From Candidatus Nitrosopumilus sp. (GTDB lineage Archaea > Thermoproteota > Nitrososphaeria > Nitrososphaerales > Nitrosopumilaceae): 47,353 nucleotides of DNA. Location: the NCBI GenBank assembly GCA_028279625.1, contig JANQNM010000086.1:1-47353 (forward strand), in the 5' to 3' direction. The notes beneath the pieces are model-generated. The model made no database searches. It saw only the letters and a program-made list of their open reading frames with translations, and had not been told where the DNA came from. The position numbers were made by a program, and so were the translations under genes. This document shows, in pieces, positions 16,577-24,547 of this stretch (its first letter is position 1; every line of letters begins with the position of its first letter).

Positions 16577-16720
16577 TCAACTCAAAGATTTAATGTGAGT
16601 GTTATTCTTTTTGAAAACTTCTTTCAATCTAAGTTCAAGATCTGCCTCTTTATTGATCTCTTCAATAATCTCTTTCAGTCTCTGCTCAATCTCCTCTTGC
16701 GTTGAAAATTTGTTCAACAT
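16577..16720 (-). CDS. Small coiled-coil protein
   Basis: A 47-residue ORF not in the track: MLNKFSTQEEIEQRLKEIIE and onward, nearly all helical with a heptad-like spacing of L and I and alternating K/E, so it probably forms a coiled coil. A CTTATATTA box on the reverse strand lies about 25 nt before the ATG at 16720. It is divergent from the AbrB-like gene at 16816, and their promoters share the 95-nt gap. A pairing as partner or antitoxin is speculation; I do not recognise a family. Confidence 0.5.
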   Translation of the reverse strand: MLNKFSTQEEIEQRLKEIIEEINKEADLELRLKEVFKKNNTHIKSLS

Positions 16721-16815
16721 GTATTGTTACACACATACCGTAATATAAGATTTATCTTGGTAATCTTATTAATCTTGGCTACATATAATTCTGAATGGTC
16801 TTACTGGTCTTATAT
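16721..16815. promoter_or_regulatory. Divergent promoter region of two small genes
   Basis: The 95-nt gap between the coiled-coil gene (reverse) and the AbrB-like gene (forward) contains a TATA-like box for each direction: CTTATATTA (reverse strand, about 16740-16750) and ACATATAAT (16781-16789). An imperfect repetition of TAATCTTATTAATCTTGG at 16761-16778 is a plausible operator for the AbrB-like protein. Confidence 0.4.
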
Positions 16816-16965
16816 ATGGGACAGATAATAGGCGCAAGCAAGATCACTGCACGATACCAGGTGACGGTTCCCGAAAAAGTAAGAGAATCCATGGGCCTTG
16901 AGGAGGGACAAACACTGGTATTTGTTGAAGAAGATGGCAAAGTGATTTTGAAATCCGAAATTTGA
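16816..16965 (+). CDS. AbrB/SpoVT-type DNA-binding protein
   Basis: A 49-residue swapped-hairpin AbrB protein: MGQIIGASKITARYQVTVPE, then KVRESMGLEEGQTLVFVEED and a final strand. This is the short archaeal form used as a transcription regulator or as a MazE/VapB-type antitoxin. It is shorter than the ORF-track limit. ATG at 16816 is chosen because ACATATAAT at 16781-16789 lies about 26 nt before it; an in-frame ATG at 16795 is less likely. No obvious toxin lies directly downstream, unless the convergent HEPN gene at 17003 or the divergent small protein at 16577 is the partner. Confidence 0.72.
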   Translation: MGQIIGASKITARYQVTVPEKVRESMGLEEGQTLVFVEEDGKVILKSEI

Positions 16966-17002
16966 ATTTCCATTGTTGTTTCTTAGAAAATATACAAACC
17001 AA

Positions 17003-18382
17003 TCATTTCTTGAGTTTTGTCTGCATTACTGATTTTGGAACCATTTTCTTTACGGTTGAAATAATTTGCTCATATTCTTTATTTTCAATACCTAACATGG
17101 AATCATCAATACCAAAGACAATTTGATTTTTCTTTAATTCCATTAATCCTATGCCAAAAATTATTATGGATATTCTCAAAATATCACAAACTTTGTCCAA
17201 TGTTTCACGTACTTTTTGATGCTCTTGTTGTGCTATATTGTTACCATGACCTATAGTGTTTCTATAGCCATATGCATCTTCAATGATTTTTCTTATTTGT
17301 CTTCCATCTAAACCAAAATTACTTAGTAGTTTTGCAATTCTGTTGGAAATTCTATATTTGATTTCTCCTAATTCATGTTTTGCAGAAAATAATGCTTCTA
17401 ATCCTATTACTGCTGTCATCAGGTTTCTTCCATCTTCTACCATATCTAATGTAGAATTTTTATAACGCTCTAAGGCAATATTGAATCCAAACATGTCTTT
17501 TTCTTTGTTAGATTTTTGTTCAAGAATGGGGAAAAACACTTCTGCAAATTCATGAAAATTTGGAATTTCTTTGTCTGTCATTTCATATTTGTATTGAATA
17601 CGATCTTTTTGTATTGGTGACGAAGTTCCAGAACTCATAGGCCAGATTAGGCTTGAGGATTTACTTCTTAATTGTTGATGGGTTACAGAAGAAAGCCTAA
17701 ATAATCTAAAAACATCTAAAATGTTTACCATTTTAGAATGTCCCAGATTTTGATCTCCCTTAATTTTAAAAGTCAAAATTCCATCTGGAAAATTAAACAT
17801 TGGATGACGATTGTCTATATCAATATCTTGAGGCTGTAGTTTTCTAAATGAAAAATGCTGTAAAATTGTATCAGTACATGAAACAAACACGCCTAAAATT
17901 TTTGCAGTAAATTCAATAGTGACTGGAATTTCATTTAATTCCATCATTAAATTTGAGACATAATGTGTGGTTGATTTTGGTTTCCCATTAGAATATAATT
18001 TTTCAAATTCATCTTCTGCAACTCTTTTGAAAAATGTTTCTAACCACATTTCCATTTGACCAATTGGATTTTCAAATTTGTTTGTGATTGAAGTTGCTTT
18101 TACGAGACTATTTGCTAGACTTCCTAGTGTTCCATCTGTGATTAATTTTTCATCTATAATTTTTGCAATAATCTGACTCCAATCTGGTTTTGTTTCAATT
18201 TCTGTTTTAGATGTTGCACTATGGCTGTTTAATCCTGTTTTTAGTTCTGTTACAACATTTTTGTATGATTTAACAATAGGAATAAGATCCTCTTTTTCTT
18301 TAATCTGCTCAAACGACTTACTACATTCCATTTTTAACAAATTCACTGCACGAGTTAAATCATCAATTTCCATAAATGACAT
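17003..18382 (-). CDS. Apea-like HEPN-domain protein (candidate RNase)
   Basis: A 459-residue protein. The C-terminal region (about residues 320-430) has the Apea-type HEPN layout: a helix with LMTAVIGLEALFS, then KYRISNRIAKLL, then YGYRNTIGHG, which supplies the R-X4-H ribonuclease motif, and a final helix. HEPN proteins with an intact RX4-6H site cleave RNA in toxin-antitoxin and abortive-infection systems. The N-terminal two thirds (including a segment with many R/K and aromatic residues) is unassigned. It is transcribed toward the AbrB-like gene with only 37 nt between stops. The setting beside KAP and DNA-modification genes supports defence; direct evidence for RNase activity is absent. 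Confidence 0.78.
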   Translation of the reverse strand: MSFMEIDDLTRAVNLLKMECSKSFEQIKEKEDLIPIVKSYKNVVTELKTGLNSHSATSKTEIETKPDWSQIIAKIIDEKLITDGTLGSLANSLVKATSITNKFENPIGQMEMWLETFFKRVAEDEFEKLYSNGKPKSTTHYVSNLMMELNEIPVTIEFTAKILGVFVSCTDTILQHFSFRKLQPQDIDIDNRHPMFNFPDGILTFKIKGDQNLGHSKMVNILDVFRLFRLSSVTHQQLRSKSSSLIWPMSSGTSSPIQKDRIQYKYEMTDKEIPNFHEFAEVFFPILEQKSNKEKDMFGFNIALERYKNSTLDMVEDGRNLMTAVIGLEALFSAKHELGEIKYRISNRIAKLLSNFGLDGRQIRKIIEDAYGYRNTIGHGNNIAQQEHQKVRETLDKVCDILRISIIIFGIGLMELKKNQIVFGIDDSMLGIENKEYEQIISTVKKMVPKSVMQTKLKK

Positions 18383-18474
18383 ATTATTTTCTTATATTTT
18401 CATATTTTGTTAAATTTATCTTAGAAGTACGTTTAGGTATAATTTGAGAAGATTGTTTTTTTGATCGGAGGGCA

Positions 18475-18603
18475 TTACACCTCTAGTTGCAAGCCGCGAA
18501 CGAGTTTATTCTTGCATTCAAGTTCTAGTGGTTGCTGACAATCTTTACAATAGTCTTTTACGTCCAACTCAATTCCACATTTTCTGCATGAATCTAATCT
18601 CAT
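18475..18603 (-). CDS. Small zinc-ribbon protein
   Basis: A 42-residue ORF below the track limit: MRLDSCRKCGIELDVKDYCK, then DCQQPLELECKNKLVRG. It carries two Cys pairs (C-X2-C and C-X2-C) that would chelate one zinc, typical of the many mini zinc-ribbon proteins of thaumarchaea. It lies upstream of the HEPN gene on the same strand, separated by about 92 nt with no strong terminator. Function unknown; a DNA- or protein-binding adaptor is the usual guess. Confidence 0.55.
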   Translation of the reverse strand: MRLDSCRKCGIELDVKDYCKDCQQPLELECKNKLVRGLQLEV

Positions 18604-18623
18604 TGAAAAATGCCTCTAATGCA

Positions 18624-18684
18624 GCGAGAACATGTGGAAAAAAAGCCCACTGTTTCATACTGGTCTAGGGTAAGAAGTTCTCGC
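18624..18684. other. Inverted repeat that could fold as a structured RNA
   Basis: GCGAGAAC (18624-18631) and GTTCTCGC (18677-18684) are perfect complements 45 nt apart. The enclosed segment has short self-complementary pieces but no coding frame that I support. It precedes the stronger palindrome at 18714. Either a small RNA gene or paired protein sites would explain it; evidence is only the repeat itself. Confidence 0.35.
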
Positions 18685-18713
18685 ATACAGAATTATTGGA
18701 TTGAGTCACAATA

Positions 18714-18745
18714 TACCTTAGTCAGCTAATTAGCTGACTGGGGTA
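18714..18745. promoter_or_regulatory. 32-nt near-perfect palindrome
   Basis: AGTCAGCTAATTAGCTGACT (18720-18739) is a perfect 20-bp palindrome. As RNA it extends with two G-U pairs, then C-G, C-G, A-U and U-A, to a 32-nt hairpin with almost no loop. It lies about 50 nt upstream of the small membrane-protein gene at 18793. A dimeric regulator's operator is favoured over a terminator, because no T-run follows on either strand. Confidence 0.55.
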
Positions 18746-18792
18746 CATTCGAATTTACCATATCCTATCTGTTTCTACATCTAACTACTTTC

Positions 18793-18942
18793 ATGAAAAC
18801 ACAACATATCTCAAACTGGGATAAAATGGTTCATGCACCATTTAGAAAGGTTGTAAAATTCGACCTCATCTGCATGGCAATTGGTGCCATGATGGGAATT
18901 GGTGCAGGAGCTTATCTTGCTACTAGTGGAATCTTAGGCTAG
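18793..18942 (+). CDS. Small single-pass membrane protein
   Basis: A 49-residue ORF, MKTQHISNWDKMVHAPFRKV, then a hydrophobic glycine-rich helix (FDLICMAIGAMMGIGAGAYLA). It has a basic N-terminal part, so Nin-Cout topology is likely. The ORF track omits it because it is short. The ATG at 18793 is the only start in frame with a complete membrane helix. It converges on the 7-TM-like gene, 28 nt apart. Function unknown; small one-helix proteins often stabilise membrane complexes. Confidence 0.6.
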   Translation: MKTQHISNWDKMVHAPFRKVVKFDLICMAIGAMMGIGAGAYLATSGILG

Positions 18943-18970
18943 TAGCAGTCTTTCTTTTTTCATTTTCTAC

Positions 18971-19747
18971 TCAAATAGATTTTTGATGTTTATACAATGC
19001 ATAGATTACCATCATAGATGATGCAAGCCATAATCCAGTTGCTGGATCTGCAAAGTCATAAAATGAAATGGTGTCAGTGTATCGATACAAAATATCACCT
19101 GTTGTTCCAAACAAAATGCCTATCAAAAGCAAAAACCAGGGTACAAACAAAGCTGTCTGTCTGAACACAGTAAATGCAACTATGATAAAGCCAAGAGAGG
19201 CAGCAGATTGTGCAATAACTAACAAGTTAAAGAGATATTCATCTGTATTTTCTGAGTAAGCCTCAAGCAACACCATACCATATCCTGATACAATCACAAT
19301 AGGAATTACTACAAGCAGGATCTTCTGATATGTTTCTAATTTTTCAGCAAAGTATCGTATATTGATTATGATGTGTGTGATTAGTAATGGTGTTGAGAAC
19401 ATAAACATCATTTCTGCCCAGATTCTATGCTCATAATTGCCAGATGGATCCATGTAAAAGTAAAACAAGGCCTCTCCAATGAAAAATAGCATGTAAGAAA
19501 TTCCCAAAATAAAATAAGATTTTCCAAAAATTTTTGAACCTCCATATATCCTTGAAACTGCAAAAGACGATATCGATACTGCTAGTGGCAATATCACTAT
19601 AGCAGTACTTGCAACAATTGCAGATTCAAAAAATTCTATTGGTATTTTTGGACTAAGTTGAATTGCAATTGCAATACCTAGAATTACAAGAATGATTTTG
19701 TATGACTCTCTTACTTGTGAATAAATTGTAGGAACACTAATTACCAT
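18971..19747 (-). CDS. Polytopic membrane protein (about seven helices)
   Basis: A 258-residue integral membrane protein with about seven hydrophobic segments (for example IILVILGIAIAIQL, AIVASTAIVILPLAVSI, LFFIGEALFYFYM, ILLVVIPIVIVSGYG, WFLLLIGILFGTTGDI). No catalytic motif is seen. The layout resembles the 7-TM sensor modules of archaeal signalling proteins, but no output domain follows. An SD (AAAGGAGATT, around 19754-19760) lies just before ATG 19747 and overlaps the stop of the upstream HTH-type regulator, so these two are a coupled operon. A regulator paired with a membrane sensor would fit; that is inference. Confidence 0.7.
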   Translation of the reverse strand: MVISVPTIYSQVRESYKIILVILGIAIAIQLSPKIPIEFFESAIVASTAIVILPLAVSISSFAVSRIYGGSKIFGKSYFILGISYMLFFIGEALFYFYMDPSGNYEHRIWAEMMFMFSTPLLITHIIINIRYFAEKLETYQKILLVVIPIVIVSGYGMVLLEAYSENTDEYLFNLLVIAQSAASLGFIIVAFTVFRQTALFVPWFLLLIGILFGTTGDILYRYTDTISFYDFADPATGLWLASSMMVIYALYKHQKSI

Positions 19748-19758
19748 TAGAATCTCCT

Positions 19759-20388
19759 TTACACCTGTATGGAGCTAAATGCATAGCTGTCTTTTAGAAA
19801 CTTTGTTTGAACATTTGCATTAATTGAAATGTTATCGTCGGCAATCTCAAAGACTGTTTTGTTAAATGTGGTAGCATATTCGTTTACTTTTCTTCCATCA
19901 GCAGCATGGGTAAAGCCAACCATGGTAAGTAATCCATCTGAAATTAACTCCTTTATTCTGTTATAGGTTGATGCCTTTGGTAGTTTTGATTTTGCAATAG
20001 CTTCAGGAATTGATTTTGATTCATGGAGCAATAAATCTAAAATGATTTTTTTTGCAGGATCACCATATGCCTCAAAGATAGTTTTTGCGACTCCAGGATC
20101 TTTTATTGTAATTATTGATTCATTTTTTGTGTTTTGCTCAACTGAGAGAACTTTTTTAAAAATTTTAGATTCAATGTTAGATGTGTGTTTTCCAAAAAAT
20201 TTACGCAATACCAAATCAAGTTTTGAAAAATCACCTACTGCCTCTAAAACAGAAATACCATACACGTCATGCACTTCTTTTTCGATTTTTCTAAATGTGG
20301 CTTTGCCTAAATCTTCTTCAAACGTAGATTGCACTCCTTTTGCTACAATCCTATCCAAAGAATTCATCAAATATTGTATTCCAGCCAT
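19759..20388 (-). CDS. Winged-helix transcription regulator
   Basis: A 209-residue protein. Residues about 110-175 form a winged HTH: EAYGDPAKKIILDLLLHESKSIPEAIAKSKLPKASTYNRIKELISDGLL, then VGFTHAADGRKVNEYATTF, with the recognition helix around ASTYNRIKEL. The N-terminal 100 residues (IVAKGVQSTFEEDLGKATFRK...) look like a dimerisation domain found in other thaumarchaeal regulators. It is leadered: an SD AAAGGAG at 20401-20407 precedes ATG 20388. The inverted repeat at 20421-20448 in its promoter is a likely autoregulatory operator. It is the first gene of an operon with the membrane protein. Confidence 0.75.
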   Translation of the reverse strand: MAGIQYLMNSLDRIVAKGVQSTFEEDLGKATFRKIEKEVHDVYGISVLEAVGDFSKLDLVLRKFFGKHTSNIESKIFKKVLSVEQNTKNESIITIKDPGVAKTIFEAYGDPAKKIILDLLLHESKSIPEAIAKSKLPKASTYNRIKELISDGLLTMVGFTHAADGRKVNEYATTFNKTVFEIADDNISINANVQTKFLKDSYAFSSIQV

Positions 20389-20420
20389 AAAATATAAAAT
20401 CTCCTTTATTAGAAATAGTC

Positions 20421-20448
20421 TATTATTTCTATATTTTAAGAAATAATA
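20421..20448. promoter_or_regulatory. 10-bp inverted repeat operator in divergent promoter
   Basis: TATTATTTCT and AGAAATAATA are perfect arms separated by 8 nt. The spacer contains the reverse-strand TATA (CTTAAAATATAG) of the regulator gene, and the right arm abuts the forward TATA (AATAAATAATAC) of the exported-protein gene at 20474. A protein bound here would block or modulate both promoters, so autoregulation by the neighbouring winged-helix protein is the simplest reading. Confidence 0.6.
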
Positions 20449-20473
20449 AATAATACTATTCCATTATCATATC

Positions 20474-20731
20474 ATGAACAAAAAATCAGCTGGGATTGCA
20501 GGAATAGTCGCCATATTTGCCATAGGAATGATTGCAGCATCAGTTTCATTTTCAGAAGTTTCTGGCGAGACTGGACAAAAAAAATCAGCGCCAAGATATT
20601 CTGAGACCTGTGCACATGGACACAATGGATTTGACTGTAAACCACCTCAGTACAAAGTAGACATTTCTGAATTGCAAGACAAGACTGCAGAGTTGGAGAA
20701 ACGCGTGTTTGCATTAGAGACACGAGGTTGA
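20474..20731 (+). CDS. Small exported protein with coiled-coil tail
   Basis: An 85-residue protein with an N-terminal signal or anchor (KSAGIAGIVAIFAIGMIAASVSF), then a Cys/His-containing middle (CAHGHNGFDCKPPQY) and a C-terminal helix with heptads (VDISELQDKTAELEKRVFALE). The two cysteines could form a disulfide outside the cell. ATG 20474 is leaderless, with AATAAATAATAC about 26 nt upstream. It is divergent from the winged-helix regulator and shares its operator region, so the regulator probably controls it. Family unknown. The reverse-frame ORF (20472-20723) is a shadow. Confidence 0.7.
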   Translation: MNKKSAGIAGIVAIFAIGMIAASVSFSEVSGETGQKKSAPRYSETCAHGHNGFDCKPPQYKVDISELQDKTAELEKRVFALETRG

Positions 20732-20841
20732 TCCATCAATCATTTTTTTCACAGTTTTGCAAATAATCCAAATCTTAAAAACCAAAGCTCGCTTTACACG
20801 ATTCGGTTTGCACACCAAATCCTGTTTAGCAAGTGTTGGTA

Positions 20842-21720
20842 TTAGTCTCGACCAAATATCCAGTCGTGAAGATGTCGAGATTCATTGATTCCTTCAACAT
20901 CTGTAAAAATTTCTTGTATTTGTTGTTTAGAATATTCATGATTTTCATCAATATAGACAACAAACCTATGTTCTGAATCAAGTACTTCCCTAGCCTGCTG
21001 TAACCAATTAGGATTAAGGGATTCAAAGTAATCTTCAAGAGTTGTTACTCGATAGAGGGTAAGTTCTTTGAGATCTTCCTCTCTTAATTGCGATTCTAGT
21101 TGGTCATCAGACAAATCAAGATGAGGCTCTAGTTCAATCATCCATCTTTCAGAGTTTTCATTCATATGAGTTACATTAAGTGCTATAAGAAGAACAAAGA
21201 TTCCAAAAAGTACGGCTGGAATTGAGACTCCAATGATTATTTTGTATCTAGTTTTCATTGGTTTAGACTCTATAGGTTGTTTTAGAAAATATTTTTTCAC
21301 ATTTGAGGTCATCAGATAAGCAACCACTATACCCATCAGAACAGTATCAAGAATGCTTTCAAATGCACTAACCAATTCTACTGAAAATAAAATCCAAGTC
21401 ACAACAGTTGTGGCAGATAAGACAATGATTGTCGGAAGTCTAATCCACGGTTTTGCATCCCAAAATCCCCACGCCATAATAAAATAAAAAAATCCAAATC
21501 CTAAATGATATGCAATTAAAGTATTCTCCAAAAGAGAATCTACAAAAAGATCAGGAATGTTTTGACCGCCAAATATCCCAAAAGAATTTTGGTAAAAAGA
21601 GTAAATTCCCTCAATAACAAACCAGATTGAAAGGATTTTAATTCCCATAGGCCTGTCAGGATTTTTCAAAGAGCTCATGTGATACACTACAAAATTATGA
21701 TATTCATAAGTGATTCGCAT
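20842..21720 (-). CDS. Membrane protein with extracytoplasmic C-terminal domain
   Basis: A 292-residue protein. The N-terminal half has four to five hydrophobic segments, starting with PMGIKILSIWFVIEGIYSF and including IPAVLFGIFVLLIALNV near residue 175. The remaining about 110 residues are hydrophilic and acidic (LEPHLDLSDDQLESQLREED...) and would lie on one side of the membrane. No enzymatic motif is seen. The first part resembles the DUF2127-like 4-TM proteins of archaea, but I am not certain. It is transcribed alone, 67 nt from the next reverse gene. Confidence 0.6.
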   Translation of the reverse strand: MRITYEYHNFVVYHMSSLKNPDRPMGIKILSIWFVIEGIYSFYQNSFGIFGGQNIPDLFVDSLLENTLIAYHLGFGFFYFIMAWGFWDAKPWIRLPTIIVLSATTVVTWILFSVELVSAFESILDTVLMGIVVAYLMTSNVKKYFLKQPIESKPMKTRYKIIIGVSIPAVLFGIFVLLIALNVTHMNENSERWMIELEPHLDLSDDQLESQLREEDLKELTLYRVTTLEDYFESLNPNWLQQAREVLDSEHRFVVYIDENHEYSKQQIQEIFTDVEGINESRHLHDWIFGRD

Positions 21721-21787
21721 CTATTGTTTTAGAAAAAACAAAAAGAAGATTTGGTAAAAATTCTAAATATTATCAAAAATCTAGTTT

Positions 21788-22846
21788 TCATATTGCCCAT
21801 CCACGTTCTTTTAATTTCCAGGCAGTATCAAAATCAACACACACCAGTGTTGAGTAATCATGTTTTATCAAACGTCTAAAATTTTCATTTTTACATACTC
21901 CATCATCATCAATTGCCTTGCTAAACTTGTCGACAACAGTCAAACCACCCATATTGGAGCCCATAATTGCAGGAGAGTTTTTCAGTTTTTTATAATATTG
22001 ATGAGTGTATAATCCAGAGTCATTGAAGTAAAGAGATGATTTTACATAGAATGGTTTTTCAGGATTTATCTTAAATTCAAAAAACTTTGCAATCTCGCTG
22101 TGTTGGTAAAAATCATTATTTAATTTTCGATTATTTTCTGCAAACTCTTGATGATCAGCATCAGTAACATTTTCTCCTCTAGGAGGATGAATCATCTTAT
22201 CTCCTTTTTGATAGGCATATCCTACAACTGCATTAAAGGTAGAGTTTGCGGCAAAGTTATCATCGCTAAAATCTACCTTTTGTACTATAGAGTATTGTTG
22301 TCCTTTTTCTAGTATTGAAAGCGGAATCATTGTATTTTTTGTGTAAATTACAGCTCTATCATTTTGAGAAAAATCAACCCATGGGATTTTTTCATAATCT
22401 ACCTGACGAGAAATAACATCTCTTGGACCGATTGATAAGATAAGTGAATCAGTCCATCCACTCTTGAACTTGTTCATATTAGAATTGGTTCCTTCAAATG
22501 AAACACTGAGGAAAATTTTGTCATAGTCAATTTCAGGATCAAGAGTCATTGTGACAGGAATTCTTCCAATAGAATTTTTATCCACAGGTATTGATTCAAA
22601 ATCAAGATGTACAGCAGATGCTGCATTTTCAGGAGATACTTCAATTATTGGAACTACGTCATCAAGACCCCAAGGACCTACAGTATACTGTAGTTTAATA
22701 TCAAAAGTAGATGGAAAATGACGAGATATTTCTGTAGGCATATTCTCAAAACTTGATGTTCCATGAAAATATTCAGCTGCAAAAGCATTAGGGATTGAAA
22801 CCATCAATATTGTAAATGCAAAAATCACCAAAAGTCTAGTTTTCAT
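21788..22846 (-). CDS. Exported protein with C-terminal C...CV...GWAI motif
   Basis: A 352-residue secreted protein. The signal peptide (MKTRLLVIFAFTILMVSIPNAFAA) is cleaved after AFA. The body is beta-rich, and the C-terminus reads VCKNENFRRLIKHDYSTLVCVDFDTAWKLKERGWAI; this closing motif, two Cys around K-DYS then KLxxRGWA, is repeated in many thaumarchaeal surface proteins. The start overlaps the end of the gene at 22836 by 11 nt, so it is co-transcribed with it, and both share MKTRLL(V/I)IF at the N-terminus. Function on the cell surface is unknown. Confidence 0.72.
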   Translation of the reverse strand: MKTRLLVIFAFTILMVSIPNAFAAEYFHGTSSFENMPTEISRHFPSTFDIKLQYTVGPWGLDDVVPIIEVSPENAASAVHLDFESIPVDKNSIGRIPVTMTLDPEIDYDKIFLSVSFEGTNSNMNKFKSGWTDSLILSIGPRDVISRQVDYEKIPWVDFSQNDRAVIYTKNTMIPLSILEKGQQYSIVQKVDFSDDNFAANSTFNAVVGYAYQKGDKMIHPPRGENVTDADHQEFAENNRKLNNDFYQHSEIAKFFEFKINPEKPFYVKSSLYFNDSGLYTHQYYKKLKNSPAIMGSNMGGLTVVDKFSKAIDDDGVCKNENFRRLIKHDYSTLVCVDFDTAWKLKERGWAI

Positions 22847-24008
22847 TTTCTATTTTTCCAATCTCAGGGGTAATTGGGACATGATAGTTTGATAGAACTG
22901 AAATAATTGATTCTCTTATGGCATCAGGATTCTTTCCTGAGACGCTGTATTCGTGTCCGTCATGTGCAAAACGGAAATGGAATTTGTTGACGCTATCATT
23001 GATATTTGGATATTTTGACTTTGTGTCATGTATCGCAACAGTGACATCGTTGATTTTCTCTAATGTCTCGTAATCATGATGGCCTCGAAGGTCACTGCAG
23101 TTGCATGCATGAATGGTCATCTCTACAATATTTGAGACAAGACCAAAATTAGAATACAGTACCTTGACTCCACCTGATAATGGAACAATATCAGCAAGCA
23201 TCATTCCTGCAAAGGTTTTTCGGATTGGCGGGTATGTAGGAAAATGTTCTGCAAACGAATCAATAATAAATTGAGAGCCTTCGGTAATTTCTTTTTGAGA
23301 GATCTCCCTTCCATGACCTATCACGCCATTTTCAGTTTTTGTAAATGATGGCGGTTCAATGAACAAGAATCCATTTTCATCAGATGACAAATCTAAATGA
23401 GGAAGTGCAATTGGGTGAATGCTTGGAATCGAGCCAAAACTAAAGATCATCACTCCATCATGTACTCTATAAAATCCACCTTTGCATGGATTTTCTATTC
23501 TTTGTCTATCGTTTCCTGGCCAATATTTTATCATACACGGATCGTCAACTGATTGCGAACTATACACTCTGTATGCAGAAACATCATTGACTCCACCACC
23601 TAACCATTCAGGTAATCGAATAATCATGAATTGTTGAAATGGATCACGATTTTCAGTGTCTTCGGGATTGGGATAGTAAAATAATTCTGCACTATCAGGT
23701 TTCATTGTGGCAATGCTATCCAAATTTACTGTTTCGATATCAGGACATGTCCAGCCACCACCAGGATACAATTTGCATCCTGCAGATAGTTTGGCATCTC
23801 TTTTAGCGTTTGGAATTTTTAGACTATCAGTTTTATCTGATTCATTCCATAACACGTCACATGTAGTACGGTCAGAAAATATCCAATGTGTACAAAATAA
23901 AACATATTCTTGATCGTCTTTTTGTATTGAAAAGCTTGACAGTAGAATTACTCCTACAAAGATAAAAATTCCAAATATTATCAAAAGCCTAGTTTTCATT
24001 TTGACCAC
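22836..24008 (-). CDS. Exported or membrane-anchored protein of unknown function
   Basis: A 390-residue protein with an N-terminal hydrophobic segment (LLIIFGIFIFVGVILLSSFSI), probably an anchor or signal. The rest is extracytoplasmic, with several cysteines (CTHW, CDVLW, CKLYPGGGWTCPD, CNCSDL). Met4 (ATG at 23999) begins MKTRLLIIF, matching the start of the neighbour at 21788, so the true start may be 23999. Start and stop overlap both adjacent genes (20 nt and 11 nt), defining a three-gene operon 24432 to 21788. No family was recognised. Confidence 0.65.
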   Translation of the reverse strand: MVKMKTRLLIIFGIFIFVGVILLSSFSIQKDDQEYVLFCTHWIFSDRTTCDVLWNESDKTDSLKIPNAKRDAKLSAGCKLYPGGGWTCPDIETVNLDSIATMKPDSAELFYYPNPEDTENRDPFQQFMIIRLPEWLGGGVNDVSAYRVYSSQSVDDPCMIKYWPGNDRQRIENPCKGGFYRVHDGVMIFSFGSIPSIHPIALPHLDLSSDENGFLFIEPPSFTKTENGVIGHGREISQKEITEGSQFIIDSFAEHFPTYPPIRKTFAGMMLADIVPLSGGVKVLYSNFGLVSNIVEMTIHACNCSDLRGHHDYETLEKINDVTVAIHDTKSKYPNINDSVNKFHFRFAHDGHEYSVSGKNPDAIRESIISVLSNYHVPITPEIGKIENEN

Positions 24009-24432
24009 ATCTTTTGCATTTGTAATATCCTAAATCAGAAGTATGTTCACCAGGTTCTTCAATTCTCTCTTCTAAAATGAATTCAAATTCTTCAGAGCCA
24101 CACACTTTACATTTTCTTGGATTGTATTCTAAATCTTCAAATTCTTTTTTCATTTTCAAATATTCTTCTTTGGAAATTTTTTCTTCAATGTATTTTTTCT
24201 CTAAAATTCTTAATGCTTCATCATTTTGTTCTTTTTCAAATTCATTTATAGGATCTACACGCCTGTAATTCAAAAGAGAATCTTTACTACGAGACTCATG
24301 TTTTTTTGCATACCAGATAATGATTCCACCTAATCCAATACCCAAAACCAGTCCAAATGGAAATGGCATGACTGTTTGAATCAAAAAGAAAACAACAATT
24401 GCTATAATTATTCCAGTAATTATGGAATTCAT
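23989..24432 (-). CDS. Membrane-anchored SHOCT/zinc-ribbon protein
   Basis: A 147-residue protein: two N-terminal membrane helices (about residues 3-22 and 25-40), a SHOCT-like helix pair (ALRILEKKYIEEKISKEEYLKMKKEFE, about residues 72-98), and a C-terminal zinc ribbon with CKVCG and CKRCG. SHOCT modules promote oligomerisation and are often fused to membrane or nucleic-acid-binding parts. It is the first gene of a three-gene operon with the two exported proteins downstream, and is divergent from the FMN reductase gene. Confidence 0.7.
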   Translation of the reverse strand: MNSIITGIIIAIVVFFLIQTVMPFPFGLVLGIGLGGIIIWYAKKHESRSKDSLLNYRRVDPINEFEKEQNDEALRILEKKYIEEKISKEEYLKMKKEFEDLEYNPRKCKVCGSEEFEFILEERIEEPGEHTSDLGYYKCKRCGQNEN

Positions 24433-24481
24433 TTATGCAAGCTAAAATTTGAAACTTCTTAAAGACTTCTAATCTTTAGCC

Positions 24482-24511
24482 TGAATCTAGATAGGCTTGA
24501 ACCAGTTTTGG
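24482..24511 (+). repeat. Dispersed 30-nt motif, copy A
   Basis: TGAATCTAGATAGGCTTGAACCAGTTTTGG. It aligns without gaps to copies at 25112, 33281 and 35273. This copy lies in the divergent gap between the SHOCT gene and the FMN reductase gene, about 10 nt before the latter's TATA-like box. Confidence 0.7.
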
Positions 24512-24547
24512 AGAAAACTTTATGAAATAATTTTGAAATTTTTTGGT

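Noticed and set aside
20826-21038. Reverse 70-residue ORF
   Set aside because: Overlaps the 20842-21720 gene in a different frame and is a shadow.
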